Under the pieces are notes generated by a model. The model did not search any database, was not told where the DNA came from, and saw only the letters and a program-made list of their open reading frames with translations. Shown here one piece after another: positions 11,317 to 23,203 of a stretch of DNA of 64,000 nucleotides. The stretch comes from Taxawa tesnikishii (nom. ined.) (taxonomy: Eukaryota; Ascomycota; Dothideomycetes; Dothideales), in assembly GCA_030247885.1 (NCBI GenBank), contig JAPDRO010000024.1, positions 124,001-188,000 on the forward strand, in the 5' to 3' direction. The translations under genes were made by a program, and so were the position numbers. Positions within the stretch are counted from its first letter, which is position 1; every line of letters starts with the position of its first letter.

Positions 11317-14070
11317 TATGGAGCTGTGGTAGTGTGAGAAGGTGGAAGGGGAGCGTGATAGGAGTTCGGAGGTTTGGACTTTGGCCGCCGCAGCCCTTAC
11401 CGCCTTCGGGCTTGGCATATATAGCTCCGGCCTCTTTTGTGCTCAGTATTTATACGTACCACGTACTTCGTGGACTCATCACCTACGAATGTTGATAGAT
11501 TGTTTCGACATGGATAGAGCATCTTTGTGTTGTTAGAATCCTCAGATACATGATCACCCAACATAGGATGGGGGTGACGTGCAGGGTGTACGGTTCACTC
11601 GTTAATCGGACGGTTCGTCTGTACGTAGCTATAAACTACATCAAGAACATATCTGGTAGCTTGAAGGGTGGACGCAGAACGCTCTGCCTCCTGTCTGTCC
11701 AAGCGGGAACAGAACCGACTCCTTCTTTAGCAACAGAAAATGATGGAAGCAAGCAAAGCCTGATCAAGCCCAGCAGCAACAAGTGAACAACGTGAACATG
11801 CATCCACATGGGGACAACAGCTGTCGGATACACGCAGAGTATAGAGAACCGGTGCAAGGGTTGTACAAGATAGAAGTCCTTCGTTACAGAGCATCGGTTG
11901 ACGTTCACGGACGGCAGGAGACGCATTGCGTAGTTGAGCCCCCAAGTCTCGTGTTGTACGTCTCCGAGTGAAGAGCATGAACATTGTCCCATTTAGCATG
12001 TTGCTTCACCAAGACTGGCGACCTAGTGCCGAATCGAACCTGTGGGCTTTGGGAGCAAAAATCAATTCTAGATTTCTCGGAAGATGAATAACTGCTACCC
12101 AGGACCCAGACATTTGTCCCTACGACCAACGCAAGTTTCCAAGCATTGGCTGCTGTTGTCGGGTCTTACTCTCGGGACCGAGACACCCTCTGACAAAAGA
12201 CCCAAGATCGGTTTACCGAAACCAGATCACCGTCTGCAGCCGGTGCTGGAACGGAGACTTTCCCTTTACAGAGTCGCTCCCCGCTGGTGAAGGGTCCACC
12301 ACCTGAAATAAATAAATAGCTTGAATACAAAGACTCACATGCCTTGTGCACGTCTTCTGGCGGCGCGCATCTCATTCCTGCCTTGATACTGCTGTCAAGT
12401 GTCCTCCCCGGCTCCTGTCCATGGAGAGCTGCTCAAACGTCTTTTCTTTACCGAGCAGTTACGTGCTGCTGCACATGCTCTAAATATGAAAGTGTCTTAC
12501 CTTTTTTAAATCGCGATTCTTTCACGGAAACAAGGTAGATTCTCCAGTAAACCTCCGTGATCTTGCATCTTAACAGCTACAACGTGCTTCCGTGAACGCA
12601 ATCTGCCCATCTAGCCATACGGAGAAACCACCTTTATGACTCTTCATCCAAGATCTTCGCGTCTAATGATTCCAGATTATCACGGACGCAGAGACGAGAT
12701 GAAGTGATGTGTTGCTGCTGGAGGGCCGGGGTAGGAAAAACTTATTCCCGAAAAACTTAACATCAGTTCACCCTTCGTTATGCTATGGGTTCTTGTATAC
12801 AAACAATCTTTTTATGCAAGCGTGCATTTCCTACAGTTCTGTTCTGTTCCATATCGGGTTTGCGCTACGAGCGAGGATTATGAATCATGGGATACGACAG
12901 CAACCCCATGATACATGATTGCCCTTAGAGATTGGCCCAAAAACAATTCGATCAGGGAAACCAAAGGTCATGTTCGTGGATGAGCCCGTAGCATCGCCAG
13001 CTATCGCAACGACAAGTTACCGTTGTCGTATCCTTGAGAAATCTGTCCTCTAATTGCGGTTCAGCCCTTCCACAAGGGCACAATTCCTTTGTTATCATCA
13101 CTTCAAGACAGTAAAGTCTCAAAAGGGTCGGACGAGGGTAGCCCGTCGCTACTCGAAATCATAGGTTCTCACAGTTGTTTCAATCTCTTGAGACTAAGTT
13201 TACTCTTGAAAAGGCTGGTCCATTGTACCAAAGTTTCGAGTACCTGAAGGAAAAAACCTGGTTTTGTTCTGGAAATATTATCGAATGGAAAACTGGTACC
13301 CAAGATCTTTCTTTATCCGAAGTTACCATACGTTCTCTTCACAGCGACGCATCCCACAGGGTCATAATCTGTGTTGACAACAGGCTGGAGAACACGGCGT
13401 ACTTGATGAGCAGGTTGTCTGCCACCGCTCCGATCCAAACCTTGTTACCACGAGCACAGGTGGAATGTTGTACAAACGAGTAAGTTTACTTTCCTAGCCA
13501 AACGCACGAGATACAGGGTTGCTCACGACACGAACTACGAGCTGTCTCTTGACATACAACGAAACTGTGAGCCCATCTTGTGGGTGTTGGGAATCTGCTG
13601 GGACTCTTCCATCTTCCATAATCCCAATATTTATGCTCCAGCGTATTCGTGACTTGTGAGCAACAGGCGCATTCATATGTTAGCGTGACTCAACATGATC
13701 ACGCGCAAGCGCACCAGCGAATACCCTTTCGACTGCTCTGTCATGTTCCTCAGGGCCTTTCCTTTTCCAAACCACGACGTTCCCCTTCGACATGGCGGTA
13801 ATGTCATCCTCCTCAGAATAAGGAATACACAGACTGACCTTTGTAGCCAACAAGGAATAAGAAGGCATTCACGAGTGCTCACGGCATTGAGCCGGAGAAA
13901 CTCTTCGTCGAAGGCTCAATTGGCTTCTACCCGCTGATCTACATACAATACTTTGACAGAATAGATGAAAATCTTGATAGAGCAAACCGTAATAGTCCAT
14001 CTTGACAGACTCTGCAGAGAAGCGTACGTCACATCTTCTCCTCAAACACTTTAACCTCGACAACATTGAC
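11317..14070. other. Long gene-poor stretch
   Basis: About 2.7 kb without a supportable gene. Open frames are all short and none has domain character or matching splice sites. The first part is the promoter of RRG9. I looked for tRNA and 5S-like elements and for long repeats and found none. Confidence 0.55.
11417..11425 (-). promoter_or_regulatory. TATA-like box upstream of RRG9
   Basis: The sequence CATATATAG (its minus-strand reading is CTATATATG) lies about 100 nt upstream of the preferred RRG9 start at 11316. It fits a core promoter and argues against the longer in-frame start at 11418. Confidence 0.35.
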
Positions 14071-14489
14071 ATGAAAGCAAAGGAACGCAAGATGCAGCCG
14101 AGAAACGGGGTAAGCAGCAGCTCGAAGCACACGCAGGAAGCCAGATGCTAACACTTGCGACTAGAGAAGGAACCAAGAGTGCTGTCGAACAATCACAATC
14201 AAGACGCCCAATCGGATAGCAAAGGTGAGAAAAGCATCTCTGAACACACTTAAGGATATGCTAACAACTCTCCCTAAGGCGACGCCACATGATCCCTTCT
14301 ACGTTCCTCGACAAACCGAACTTCACAAGGAGAAAGTCCAAGCTCGAGCGCCTGCATCGCGTTTTATGGGATCGATTCGAAGAGTACAAGGCCATGACGA
14401 CCGTGGAACTCCACACGCAGATCGAGGACCCGAAGCAGCGCACTAGAGACCTCGTCGACATGATCGAGGGGCTTTCGAGCGCGGCATAG
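14071..14489 (+). CDS. Small spliced candidate gene of unknown function
   Basis: Two good fungal introns mark this as transcribed: 14110-14164 (donor GTAAGC, branch GCTAAC, acceptor CTAG) and 14225-14278 (donor GTGAGA, branch GCTAAC, acceptor TAAG). Exons 14071-14109 and 14165-14224 are short and basic. The last exon opens with ATPHDPFYVPRQTELHKEK. A different frame then carries a helical, probably coiled stretch (LERLHRVLWDRFEEYKAM, TVELHTQIEDPK) to the stop at 14487-14489. The switch near 14340 needs one base fewer or two more. No known domain. It may be a real small protein or a decayed gene; the paired branch sites are the best evidence that it is not noise. Confidence 0.4.
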
Positions 14490-14979
14490 CACTCACCACA
14501 GCGCCGGCCGAGCATCTGGTTAGCGGAAACGCATGATAATTCCTCAACCACGTGGCGAACGATTTGAAGCTTGGTGAGGAAGATGACAGTGATTTGGAAG
14601 GGGACGAAGAGTGACAGTGAAGAGGGCAGCGGTGACGAGCGAGGCAAGTCTTCTCAAGGGAGTGGTCAGCTCGACAATTGGTTATTTACGGGGTTACCTG
14701 CCCGCAATGGTCTTGCAGACAATCCACAAATGATCGTCGGATGGCCTTTCGAACATGGTTGCCAAACGACGAAGAGGGCAACGAAAAGAACCAAGACAGA
14801 AACGGGAACCAGAAGCAAGACGACCACGACGAAAGCGGGGAGAACCGAAATGTATCTCAAAAAGAGTGATTCGACGAAAAATCCGAAAACATGGTGCAAG
14901 GGACTGCGGTAAAAGTCCCTTTGGAATACAAAACAAGAGATACAAATCACGTCAGATCCTCCAGAAACCAATGCGATCC
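14490..14979. other. Gap before the RGP1 stop, with coding-like acidic scraps
   Basis: Short plus-strand pieces rich in Asp, Glu, Asn and Lys (for example NDEEGNEKNQDRNG) occur in two frames with stops between them. They could be the remains of a low-complexity protein continuing from the small gene upstream, but no start, splice pattern or domain supports a call. Confidence 0.35.
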
Positions 14980-17897
14980 TTATATCACAAACTCGGCCAG
15001 CTCGCCCTGTCCCAATCCTCCATCCACACCACCGCCCGCGACCCCAAACACCTTAATCGGCACCGCCACCTCCCACGACTCGGCCAACAACCTCTCCTTG
15101 GCAACGAGCACCCTCCCCTCTCATCCCTCCCGACCTCCTCCAACAAGCCATCCGCATCCGCATCCTCCACCGCAGCGCCGCCCTCCCCACCGCCCCCACC
15201 GCCCTCACCCCCTCATCCATGGCGCCCGAAATGCCCAACCCTTTCTCGGAACCCCTACCCAGCCTCCCCGTCGAGAACTCGACCCTGACCCTCCAAGCGA
15301 GCCTCACGCCCGTGGTCTCGAACGACGGGGTGGCGGCGCTCGGGACCTCGAGCCTGAAGCCGGTGCGGCGGGAGAAGAGCACGGTCTCCGAGAAGCCCGC
15401 GTGCGGCTTCCTGGTCGCGCGCTGCACGCTCGAGCTCGACCGCAGCGCCAGGCTCGGGTCGATGCGTTCCGTCGTCTCCAGCGTGACCGTGACGTTGTAC
15501 ACCGGTATCGGAGACGGGGCGGGAGAGGCGGAGGAGGAGGGGGCTGTTGGTCAGGGGGCGGAGGGACGAAGTCGAGGGTTCCGATGACCGATTCGCCGAG
15601 CCGATAGGCGGGGCGGAGGAGCGTAAGGACGGCGACGTGGTGGCCGCCGCGGGCGATGGTGAAGCGGTTGGGTGATTGTGACGAGTCCTCGGATATCTGG
15701 TTGGAGCGCAGGATGGCGAGGTCGATTGCTTCCTTCATGTTTGAGGGTCGAGGTCCTTCTATCGACGAGTGGCGGCGTAGTGTTGGCGACGTTGGTGACA
15801 GTAGGGGTGCGGATGCTGAGGACGGTTGGGCGAGAAGTCGGTCCGTGTAGGAGAGGAAATCGTTCAGGGCTGCCGAGGGCGATTTGGCGACTTTTTGGGC
15901 TTTGGGGAAAGGAGGGAATCCTCCGGAGGGAGATGGTGAGCTCGGAACGGCGATGCTGGATGTGCGGGCTTGGTCACGCAGCAGAATGTACGGGGACATG
16001 AGGTCGTGCCCCAAAGTCTCTCCTTGGCCTGGAGTATAGTGAGAAGTCTGCTCGTGGGAAAGGAGGACGGGTATGCGTACTGTTTACACTACCAAGAACT
16101 CGGAACGGTATCTCCACATGCCTTACCTGCTGCTGCTCACTCATCTTGCCCGGCCGCTGTACGCCAACCTTGAGATGATATTGCACCTTGATGGCCCTCC
16201 CTCTATGGCTCGGCGGTAGGCCGCGAGGTAACGAGAACCGGTAGGTGTAGCTCTTGGCCTCGCCCGGTGCTAAGCAGAGATCCACGAACAGTATGGACTG
16301 TGGTGTGCTGAGCAGCGGCACCGTCTTCGAGCTTGCGAGACCACGCATCTCTTTGATGCTGCTCATTTCCCCGCCCCCAACAGCCCGCCCAGACTTTCGC
16401 CGATGTTGCCCCATCCGAAAGCGCCAAACAAACCACTCTGCCGGTTCGAGCGTTCCACTCCGACAACGCCACCTCCGCCTTGACCGCCAACGACGCCTTT
16501 ACGTTTGACCTCTTCGAAAGGCGCTTGGTTCACAAGAGAGCCGTCTAGAGTGAAGGATCCCATCGTCTGCGCATATCCCATCATCAGAATTTCCGGTTCC
16601 GTACTAGGGTTGGCTGCCGGCGACTGTGACACATTGCGCGCATGCGCTGGCTTTGGTAACAATCTGCTAGTTGGCTGAAGTGGCATTTCGGAGGCTACTG
16701 TGTCGCTCGAGTGGTTGCTGAGAGAATAGAAATCACCACTGCTCCGGGGTGTACCGTCCATACTGGACCCTGACATGACGCGATTAATGGGATTGAGATT
16801 GCCAACTGCACCGGACCAGCCACCTGGAGGAGGTGGAGACACGGTTCGTAACCGATTCGCAGGGTATGTGGGAGATGCGGCGGAGAGCGGTTCCGGGGAA
16901 GGCGTCTGCTTAGGCGGCGGTGGCTGGGCGGGGAATTCGAAGTGTGGAAGAGCGGGAGACTGCCTCCTAGCAGGACCTGAAGAGTGGTTTCCGACACCCG
17001 AGTCCGCTGGGGTTCTTCGCCGATTGGGTTTTATATTCAGGTAATCCTGTTCCTGTCCTTCGGACAACAGAGGTGGAGTATTTGCTTCATGTAGGGAGAC
17101 GGCTGCCTGACATGTGGTGGGCCTGACAAGCCATTAGTATCTCATGGACCGTCCCCGAATGAAGTACCGTACAGACCTATTGAAGGACTGACCTGCGTTG
17201 AAGCTCTTGACATGATTTGCATGCTTGCCGACCTGCCATGTCCCCTACTCGTCCTTCTGGGTCCGAGAGGTGGTGTTGTTCGCGCTGCACTCGCGGCAGG
17301 GCTGTCACTACCTAGCGACATGATAGAGAGAGACCGTCCATGGGTGGGAGAGGGCCTCGCGGGAGTGCTGCTGCTAGGAGGTATGGTAGGGGTTGATGCC
17401 GGGACTCTCCCTCGACCTTGGCTTGGTACGACATTGAGAGATAGAGTAGGCCTATGGCCTTTGCCTTGAGAGGGGATACGAGTGCTTGCGATGGATGGCG
17501 CTCTTGAATGTGTGGGCCTGCTCCCGGTGACAGAGGGCGTAATTGTCCGTGGACCACCACCACCTCCTCCTCTTGACCGGGCATTCTGTGCCCCTCCCGT
17601 TTGTTCCTCCTTTGCTGTATATGGTTTTGCGACATTCTTGAAAGTGATGATGCATTCAATGTCTTCGCCGGCGAACACTGTGGGCTCCTTCCATTGGACG
17701 AAAGCGCGGATGGTTGATGGAGGGGCATGTTGTTCGAGGTATTGTCCTATCCGAAAAGCGTCGGCGGACGTGCTATACATTTGCGGCGAAGGCTGGGTCC
17801 TCATTGTCCTCACGCATGGCACATGTTGGTTGTAGACAGTGACCGTAGACTCGGTTCTCCTCGTAGGGGTTGCCCAAGACGATATTGTTGCCGACAT
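14980..17897 (-). CDS. RGP1: Rgp1-family protein, subunit of the Ric1-Rgp1 GEF for Ypt6/Rab6
   Basis: In yeast Rgp1 pairs with Ric1 at the Golgi to activate the Rab GTPase Ypt6 for retrograde traffic. Exons: 17193-17897, 16093-17106 and 14980-16028 (introns with branch TACTAAT and donor GTAGTG). The start at 17897 precedes the arrestin-like N-terminal strand FAGEDIECIITFKNVA. A long Ser/Pro-rich linker typical of filamentous fungi follows. Conserved blocks then come in order: SILFVDLCLAPGEAKSYTY, IKVQYHLKVGVQ, GHDLMSPYILLRDQAR, RFTIARGGHHVAVLTLLRP, VTLETTERIDPSLALRS and VLVAKERLLAESWEVAVPIK. About 923 residues once corrected. Four places are out of frame, each cured by one base in a C run: 16374-16378, 15539-15543 (G on the plus strand), 15193-15197 and 15115-15118. 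The protein blocks on both sides are all conserved, so these look like sequence errors, not decay. Confidence 0.88.
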
Positions 17898-18075
17898 GCA
17901 AATGCTCGTGAGTGAGCCAAAGCCGGTGATCTCATCGCACGCGACGCTTCATCTCCGCGCTGCATGCACATGCCATCTGCTTGAACAAATGCCTGAATGC
18001 GCACAATTCAAACCGACCTCTAGGTTGCTGTGGCACTTTGAAGTAATAGTGGTCTATCAAGGGACATCGTTCTCA

Positions 18076-18099
18076 CTGCGACTGCGACTGCGACTGCGT
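18076..18099. repeat. Hexamer microsatellite CTGCGA, four units
   Basis: Three exact copies of CTGCGA and a fourth ending in T, in the gap upstream of RGP1 and downstream of RXT3. Confidence 0.8.
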
Positions 18100-18236
18100 C
18101 GCGATGAATATACATACTACAACAATTGATTGCTAAAGACTTGTCATGCTTTTGTTACACATATTTGGGTATCCATGCGAAAGCAAACGAAAAGAGCCCA
18201 GGAAAGACCGTCGCCTGACACAAACAACATCCTCCT

Positions 18237-18962
18237 TCAAAAGAAGCGGGATTTCTTCTTCTTCTTTTTCTTCCCCATCCGAACGACTTCTCTCCACGCT
18301 GCGAAGTGGCTCGCCAGGCTCGCCTGGAAAGTCAGATCCTGGTACGTGGCCTCCCACGCTTCATCCGGCGGGCCGAAATGCTTCCTTGCCCAATGCGACG
18401 TAGCCATCGTGTACGCGGCCTCGTGCGTCGCATCGCTTGAACCGGCTCGCCGCAAGCAATACCCGGACCTTCTGGCATACTATGGCTTGAGGTTTTCGAC
18501 GGCCGCTTCCTCGTCCAGAAACCGCTCGATGTCTTCAGATAATGTTTCTGAGACGGCCCTATCGACTTTCTCTTCACGGGCGGTCGCAGTTTCATGCGAC
18601 ATGATGTCCAAGGCAAGCTGAAAATAGGAAGGTCCTTACGGTACGCTCGTGACTGGGAAAAGCTGTGGTTGTTGATAGTTGAGGTTCGTGTTAGATGGCA
18701 TAGTGCTGCCATCTTCATCGGAGCTGTCGTCTTCGCTATAGTCTGTCGCAACCGTGATTGGCGTCATTATATCTCGATCCACGATGAACACGATCTCGCC
18801 AGCCAGAGACGCCGTGTAGTACGATGGTGGAGCATGAGTGTCGTGCTTGGATATAGAGTCAGCGTCGTACTCCTCTCCATCAGTCTCGTCGCTGTCGGCC
18901 GCAACACCTGAACCATCGCGCTGCTTGTCGGGGAGAGGTGTGCCGCCCTCGTCGGTAGCATT
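18237..18962 (-). other. Coding-like extension in frame with RXT3, behind its TAG stop
   Basis: Directly after the RXT3 stop the same frame stays open for about 110 codons with acidic, protein-like content (DSDETDGEEYDADSISKHD, DYSEDDSSDEDG). It reaches a plausible intron of 22 nt (GTAAGGACC to TTTTCAG), too short to be normal. After that a frame reads ARREEKVDR-like and SEDIERFLDEEAAVENLKP to a TAG, then goes on in frame (EAAYTMATSHWARKHFGPP, DEAWEATYQDLTFQASL, HFAAWREVVRMGKKKKKKK) to TGA at 18237. Part may be the true C-terminus of a longer RXT3, a neighbouring gene hidden by errors, or former coding sequence. Function unknown. Confidence 0.35.
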
Positions 18963-21900
18963 CTAAGCTCCCACAGGGACACGGTTGGAGCCGTTGAGCA
19001 GATCCAACAGGCCCTCAGCAGCCTTCCTCTTCTCCAGTTCCGCTTTCATTCTCTCTCGTCTGGCTGCTCCGCCGCGTTCTGTGTACCTGCTCGTCACTGC
19101 TTCATTAACAAAACCTATCGAGTGTATCATGTAGCTCATTCCATCGTGGTCTTTCCACTTGCGAGACCGAAGGTTGTTCTGCAAGGTCGCAGTGTACTTT
19201 TCCAAGGTCGGGAGGATGAGAACAGTGATGTGGAGATCGACGTCTGCAGGGATCCTGACGGGCTTTTTAGGTCTTTCAGACATCACGGACAGGGTTGAGG
19301 GCTGCTCGTCATCCTCGCCATCGCTGAGCAGATCGTGGATGTCATCGTTGTAGGCGCCAAAATCACCGCGCAGCCAACCGGAGTGTACAGCTGCGGCGAC
19401 AGGGTCCGAGTCGTCGGTGTAAACGTCCGTACCCCATACTGCTCTTCTTCGACAAATTTCCTCGAGTCCTCCGGCGATGATATCAGCAGGCTCCACGTTG
19501 TTCGCAGTGCTGCCTATGTATCCGCGCGGCACCCGTACGGTGAAGGTGCAATTTTCCCTTCCACTAAAGCGAGGTATAACCTTTGCGTTGCTTTCAAATT
19601 GGAATTTCGCGTCCGCTGGAGTGACTGCGTTTGATGGTACGGACAGCGTGACGTCGTAGAGCTGGCTACCCAGATGATTGCGCGGTAGATGTGCGACAGA
19701 AGCCAACACTGGCTGATTCGAGATGGATATGGTTGGCATGCGGGGCGCAGGAGCGGGCTTTGTAGTGTGGTGGTGGTGATGAGGTGGATGAGTGTGAGCG
19801 GTATGATGATGGTGGTGGTGATGCGGCGCCAGTTGCGTGCCGTTAGGATTTGCTGGAAAACGCAGTGTATTGAATGGCGTAGTGCCCGAGTTTGCAAGTT
19901 GATCGTCTAGTATGTTGTGATGATGATGGTGACTAGGCGAACTATGTTAGTCGCGAGCACATGGCTGCTCTGTAGCAAAGTGACTTACTGATGCGTGTGA
20001 GGATGATGGTGGTGATGGTGAACAGGATGAACGGTCTTTGCACGTTTGTTCCCTCGCTGACTCAAGGCTGGGGTGTTTCTCCCGTCAGCGTCGTCGCTGT
20101 CAACCTTACCACCATCATCCCTCCCTTTCCTGCCCTTTCTGCCACCACGAGTAGCGCCCTTACCATTCGGTAGGTCCTCATGATCTGCAGAAGCAATCGC
20201 TGCAGCATCTGCACCTTCCATGTGCCTGGCCGGACTCGTTCGCGATGGCGTCGAGGCGCCATTGGCGGACCGACCGGCTGTCGGGGTATTACTGCCAAGG
20301 CCGCTACCAAGCCCAGCAAACATGCGACCGAATTCACTCTTGACGCCTGGGTCAGCAGCAGGTCCGACATGGCGAGGTTGCGCTCCTTGCACAGCTTGGG
20401 GCAGCGGAGAGTTACGCCCATTTTTGCGACTGATCTCTGGGCTAAACCCCAAGAAAGGCCGCTGGGCATGCACACCCTCATCTCCTAGCCTCCGCAGCTG
20501 TTGCTCCTGTGCCGCGCCATCAGGCAAAGACGCCCCGTGAGCGTATTGCGGCCCTGCAGGTGGTCTCGAGCGAGCATCGTGTTCCGATGGAGTAGGTGAT
20601 GGACGGTGTTCGCCTCGGAAAAGACCTTCATGCAAACCACGATGTTCGCCGGGTTCTTGCTTGCCGTTGATGCCGTGCGCTTGTGGTGGAGCTTGTGGGA
20701 AGGGATGGAAAGCCGGTCGGAAAAGCCCAGAATAATCCTCCCGCAATGGCGTACCGAATCCCCCTCTTGTCACAGGCACACCAGGATGAGTTGCAGCAGT
20801 ATGGGAAGTACGCGGACTGAATACACCGTTTGAGGATTGTTGAGGTGGCTGTGTGGTCTCTGGTTGGCGCTGCTGGGCTTCAACCCGCGCGGTGGGAGTA
20901 GGCGATGCATGCGCTCCGGTATGTGGCTCCCCAAATGGACGGAACATGCCAAAATGGGCCTTGCTATGCGCTCCTTGTCTTGCCCTGGCCTCCTGCTCTT
21001 GTTGGGATATTCGTACGGGCTGGCTGCTGGGCCGTGGAGGAAGCCTGCCATTGGCGTGGGTCATGTCCTCGTGAACGGATGACGGAGACGATTGGTAAGG
21101 CCTGAATGTCTGGACGTTGCCTGGTGGTAAGGGAGGTGGTGCTGCTCCGGCACCCGTGGGTCGTTGATCTCCAGCTGTTCTATCCAAGGCTTGCGCTGCA
21201 GAGGCTGGCCGCACATCATCCGCGCGATGAGCATCACGCGGCCTACCGGGGCTTGCCGGCCGCTGCGCGCGCCCAAACTCCGTCCTAATACTAGCTGACC
21301 TAGCTCTTTGCGGTGAAGGTGGATGAATCGGCTTGATGGTCGGGGATGGAGCGGTAGCAGTTGTGCGCGGGGAATGATTGAGCGGTTTGTTCGAGTCTCC
21401 ACCACCGATCAGACTGGAGATTGACATGCTAGCGCCCCCTGGTCGTGATGAAAAACCAGACAGGTCGCGCAGTCCGGCGAAGGGCGAAGCGGTCGGTGGG
21501 CCGCGAGGAGCAGGCGTTGTGAAGGTCGAAGAGGCAGGAGCGACGGATGTGGGAGAGGGAGGAGGCATGTTGCGCGTCGCAAAGGTCGGCGGTGGTGGAG
21601 GTGGTTCTAGGGGACCTGTAGCAGTGATCAGCAGGTTGAGCTTAATGGATGCTGGAGCTCTGCGACAGCAGTGCGCGTTCCTCGCAGCTTACCCCTACGT
21701 AGCGCGGCGGACTGCCGGCACCGCCGAGAGAGCGGCGTCTAGCGGTGTCGAAGGGAAACGGCATATGTACCATGCCGTTTGCGGGCGGCGGGGGCGGAGG
21801 GGGCGGAGGAGCGGGCGCGTGTTGCATGGATTGATGCTGCTGTTGCTGCTGTTGACCTGCGTGTACATCGGAGTCAGCCGTCAGACATTCCGAGGCGAGG

Positions 21901-22624
21901 GCGGGCGCGTCATCGCAAAAACTAGGTTCGACGCTAGTGCGCGGAGATCCTCGCCTGCTGCCGAACCCTGGTTTGATCGGCAGAGACAAGACGGGGCATT
22001 CGCGAGCGTATCGCAAGCTTCAGCGCGACACGAAAGCCTGTCGCACGACAGGAAGAAAATGCCGCTCCGAGCGGAGAAGTGCAGTGCAGTGCAATACTAG
22101 ACCATGCGAAACAGGCTGCGAACGACAGGGGTATGAGGTGCTGTGCGAGCAGAGGCGTCGCGCACCCACAACGCCCGTTCGAGTGACAGACGGAAAGCGG
22201 TAAGCTAGCATGTCGATGAGCCCCCAAAAACGGAGCGCTCAGGGCAGCAAGCTTTGCATACTCTGCCACGTCCGGTGCGGTGCTGACAGCAACGCGAGCT
22301 AGGAAGATGGAGGAGGAAACATGTGTCGCGCATTATGTTTGCATGTGAAAATTGTCTGCTCTTACCGCTCCATGCTCTGTCGTTGTACGGATTTCCCAGT
22401 GGTCCTCCTCCTAGAACGCCGTAACTGCCCCGTCTGTGATGCTGTGAAGCGGGGAGGAAAGGATCGCGGGTCTGAAAGGGGTCCGAAAACGGAATCTGGA
22501 CCGGGGGCTGCGCCGTGGGAGGATGGAACTGGGGAAAGCTCGTCGTGGATGGGTGATGATTCGGATTATGAATGGCAGGGCGCTCTCCGGAGTGCGGATG
22601 GCTCTGCTGAGGATGGCGATCCAT
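18963..22624 (-). CDS. RXT3: Rxt3-like subunit of the Rpd3L histone deacetylase complex
   Basis: Rxt3 belongs to the large Rpd3 (Rpd3L) deacetylase complex, a chromatin repressor. Exons: 22366-22624, about 21693-21856, 19989-21615 and 18963-19932; about 1006 residues. The N-terminal two thirds are disordered, rich in Pro, Ser and Gln, with a polyGln and a polyPro tract in exon 2. Two His-rich tracts flank the last intron. The conserved Rxt3 domain is in the last exon: LPRNHLGSQLYDVTLSVPS, FTVRVPRGYIG, GGLEEICRRRAVWGTDVYTD, SGWLRGDFGAYNDDIHDLL, DLHITVLILPTLEKYTATL and DGMSYMIHSIGFVNEA. The junction of exons 2 and 3 needs one more G in the run at 21692-21695 to keep phase. The gene shares an upstream region with divergent BTN1. 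The same frame continues beyond the TAG stop (see 18237-18962). Confidence 0.85.
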
Positions 22625-23203
22625 GGTGGAGGGCCTTTGGTGGTGTCAGTACTGTGACTGAGACGTGTCGCATTGCGTTGGAGCGTACTTGATGGAGAAA
22701 CGCGGAGATGGGAGATTTGATTCCCTCAGCCGAATGGCATTTTGATGGGTGTGGATATTGGCCAAGTCAGGCTGGCGTCAGAGCTGGTTGGAGTGACGGT
22801 GGCAGCGGTGGTGAGGGCGCCGCGATCGCGTGGTCGGGTTGTGGGTGAGATTTGCGTGTGAGTGATGGTAGGGTCAGAGTACGGTGGTAAACGAGTCGTC
22901 GAGCTCTCAAGAGTGGATCCTGGGCGGAGAGAGAAGTGTGGTGCCTGAGCGGTGCAACCGCAGGGGTGGTCGCACTAGCAGCGGCTACGCGTCACTTGTT
23001 CAAGGAAAGATCCCCGACACGACACGGCACTCCGATCACATGCATCCTGCCTCTCACCAACTCTTCCTCCTCCTACAGATATCCTACAGATATCCTATCG
23101 ATATCCTGCAGATACTGTCTGCAATCGATTTGCAAACGTTATCGATACATCTCCTCGCTGTTATGGGCGCGTAGTTTGACAACGTAGGAAGACGGACCTC
23201 CAC
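22625..23203. other. Divergent promoter region of RXT3 and BTN1
   Basis: Shared upstream DNA of two genes pointing away from each other. It holds four 11-bp repeats (23071-23114), closer to BTN1. No gene seen. Confidence 0.6.
23071..23114. repeat. Four tandem 11-bp units TCCTACAGATA
   Basis: Units start at 23071, 23082, 23093 and 23104. The first two are identical; the third reads TCCTATCGATA and the fourth TCCTGCAGATA. Each shares the GATATCCT-like core. They end 90 nt before the BTN1 start, so they are either a chance microsatellite or repeated factor-binding sites. Confidence 0.8.

Noticed and set aside
12005-12060. A T-loop-like GGTTCGATT on the minus strand that could suggest a tRNA
   Set aside because: The flanking stem does not pair, and no acceptor stem, D-arm or anticodon arm can be drawn.
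18332-18751. A frame ending in an AT-hook-like RGRPR
   Set aside because: It is the out-of-frame reading of the Ala/Glu/Lys-rich extension behind RXT3. The Arg-rich content is a frame effect, and the extension frame looks more protein-like.
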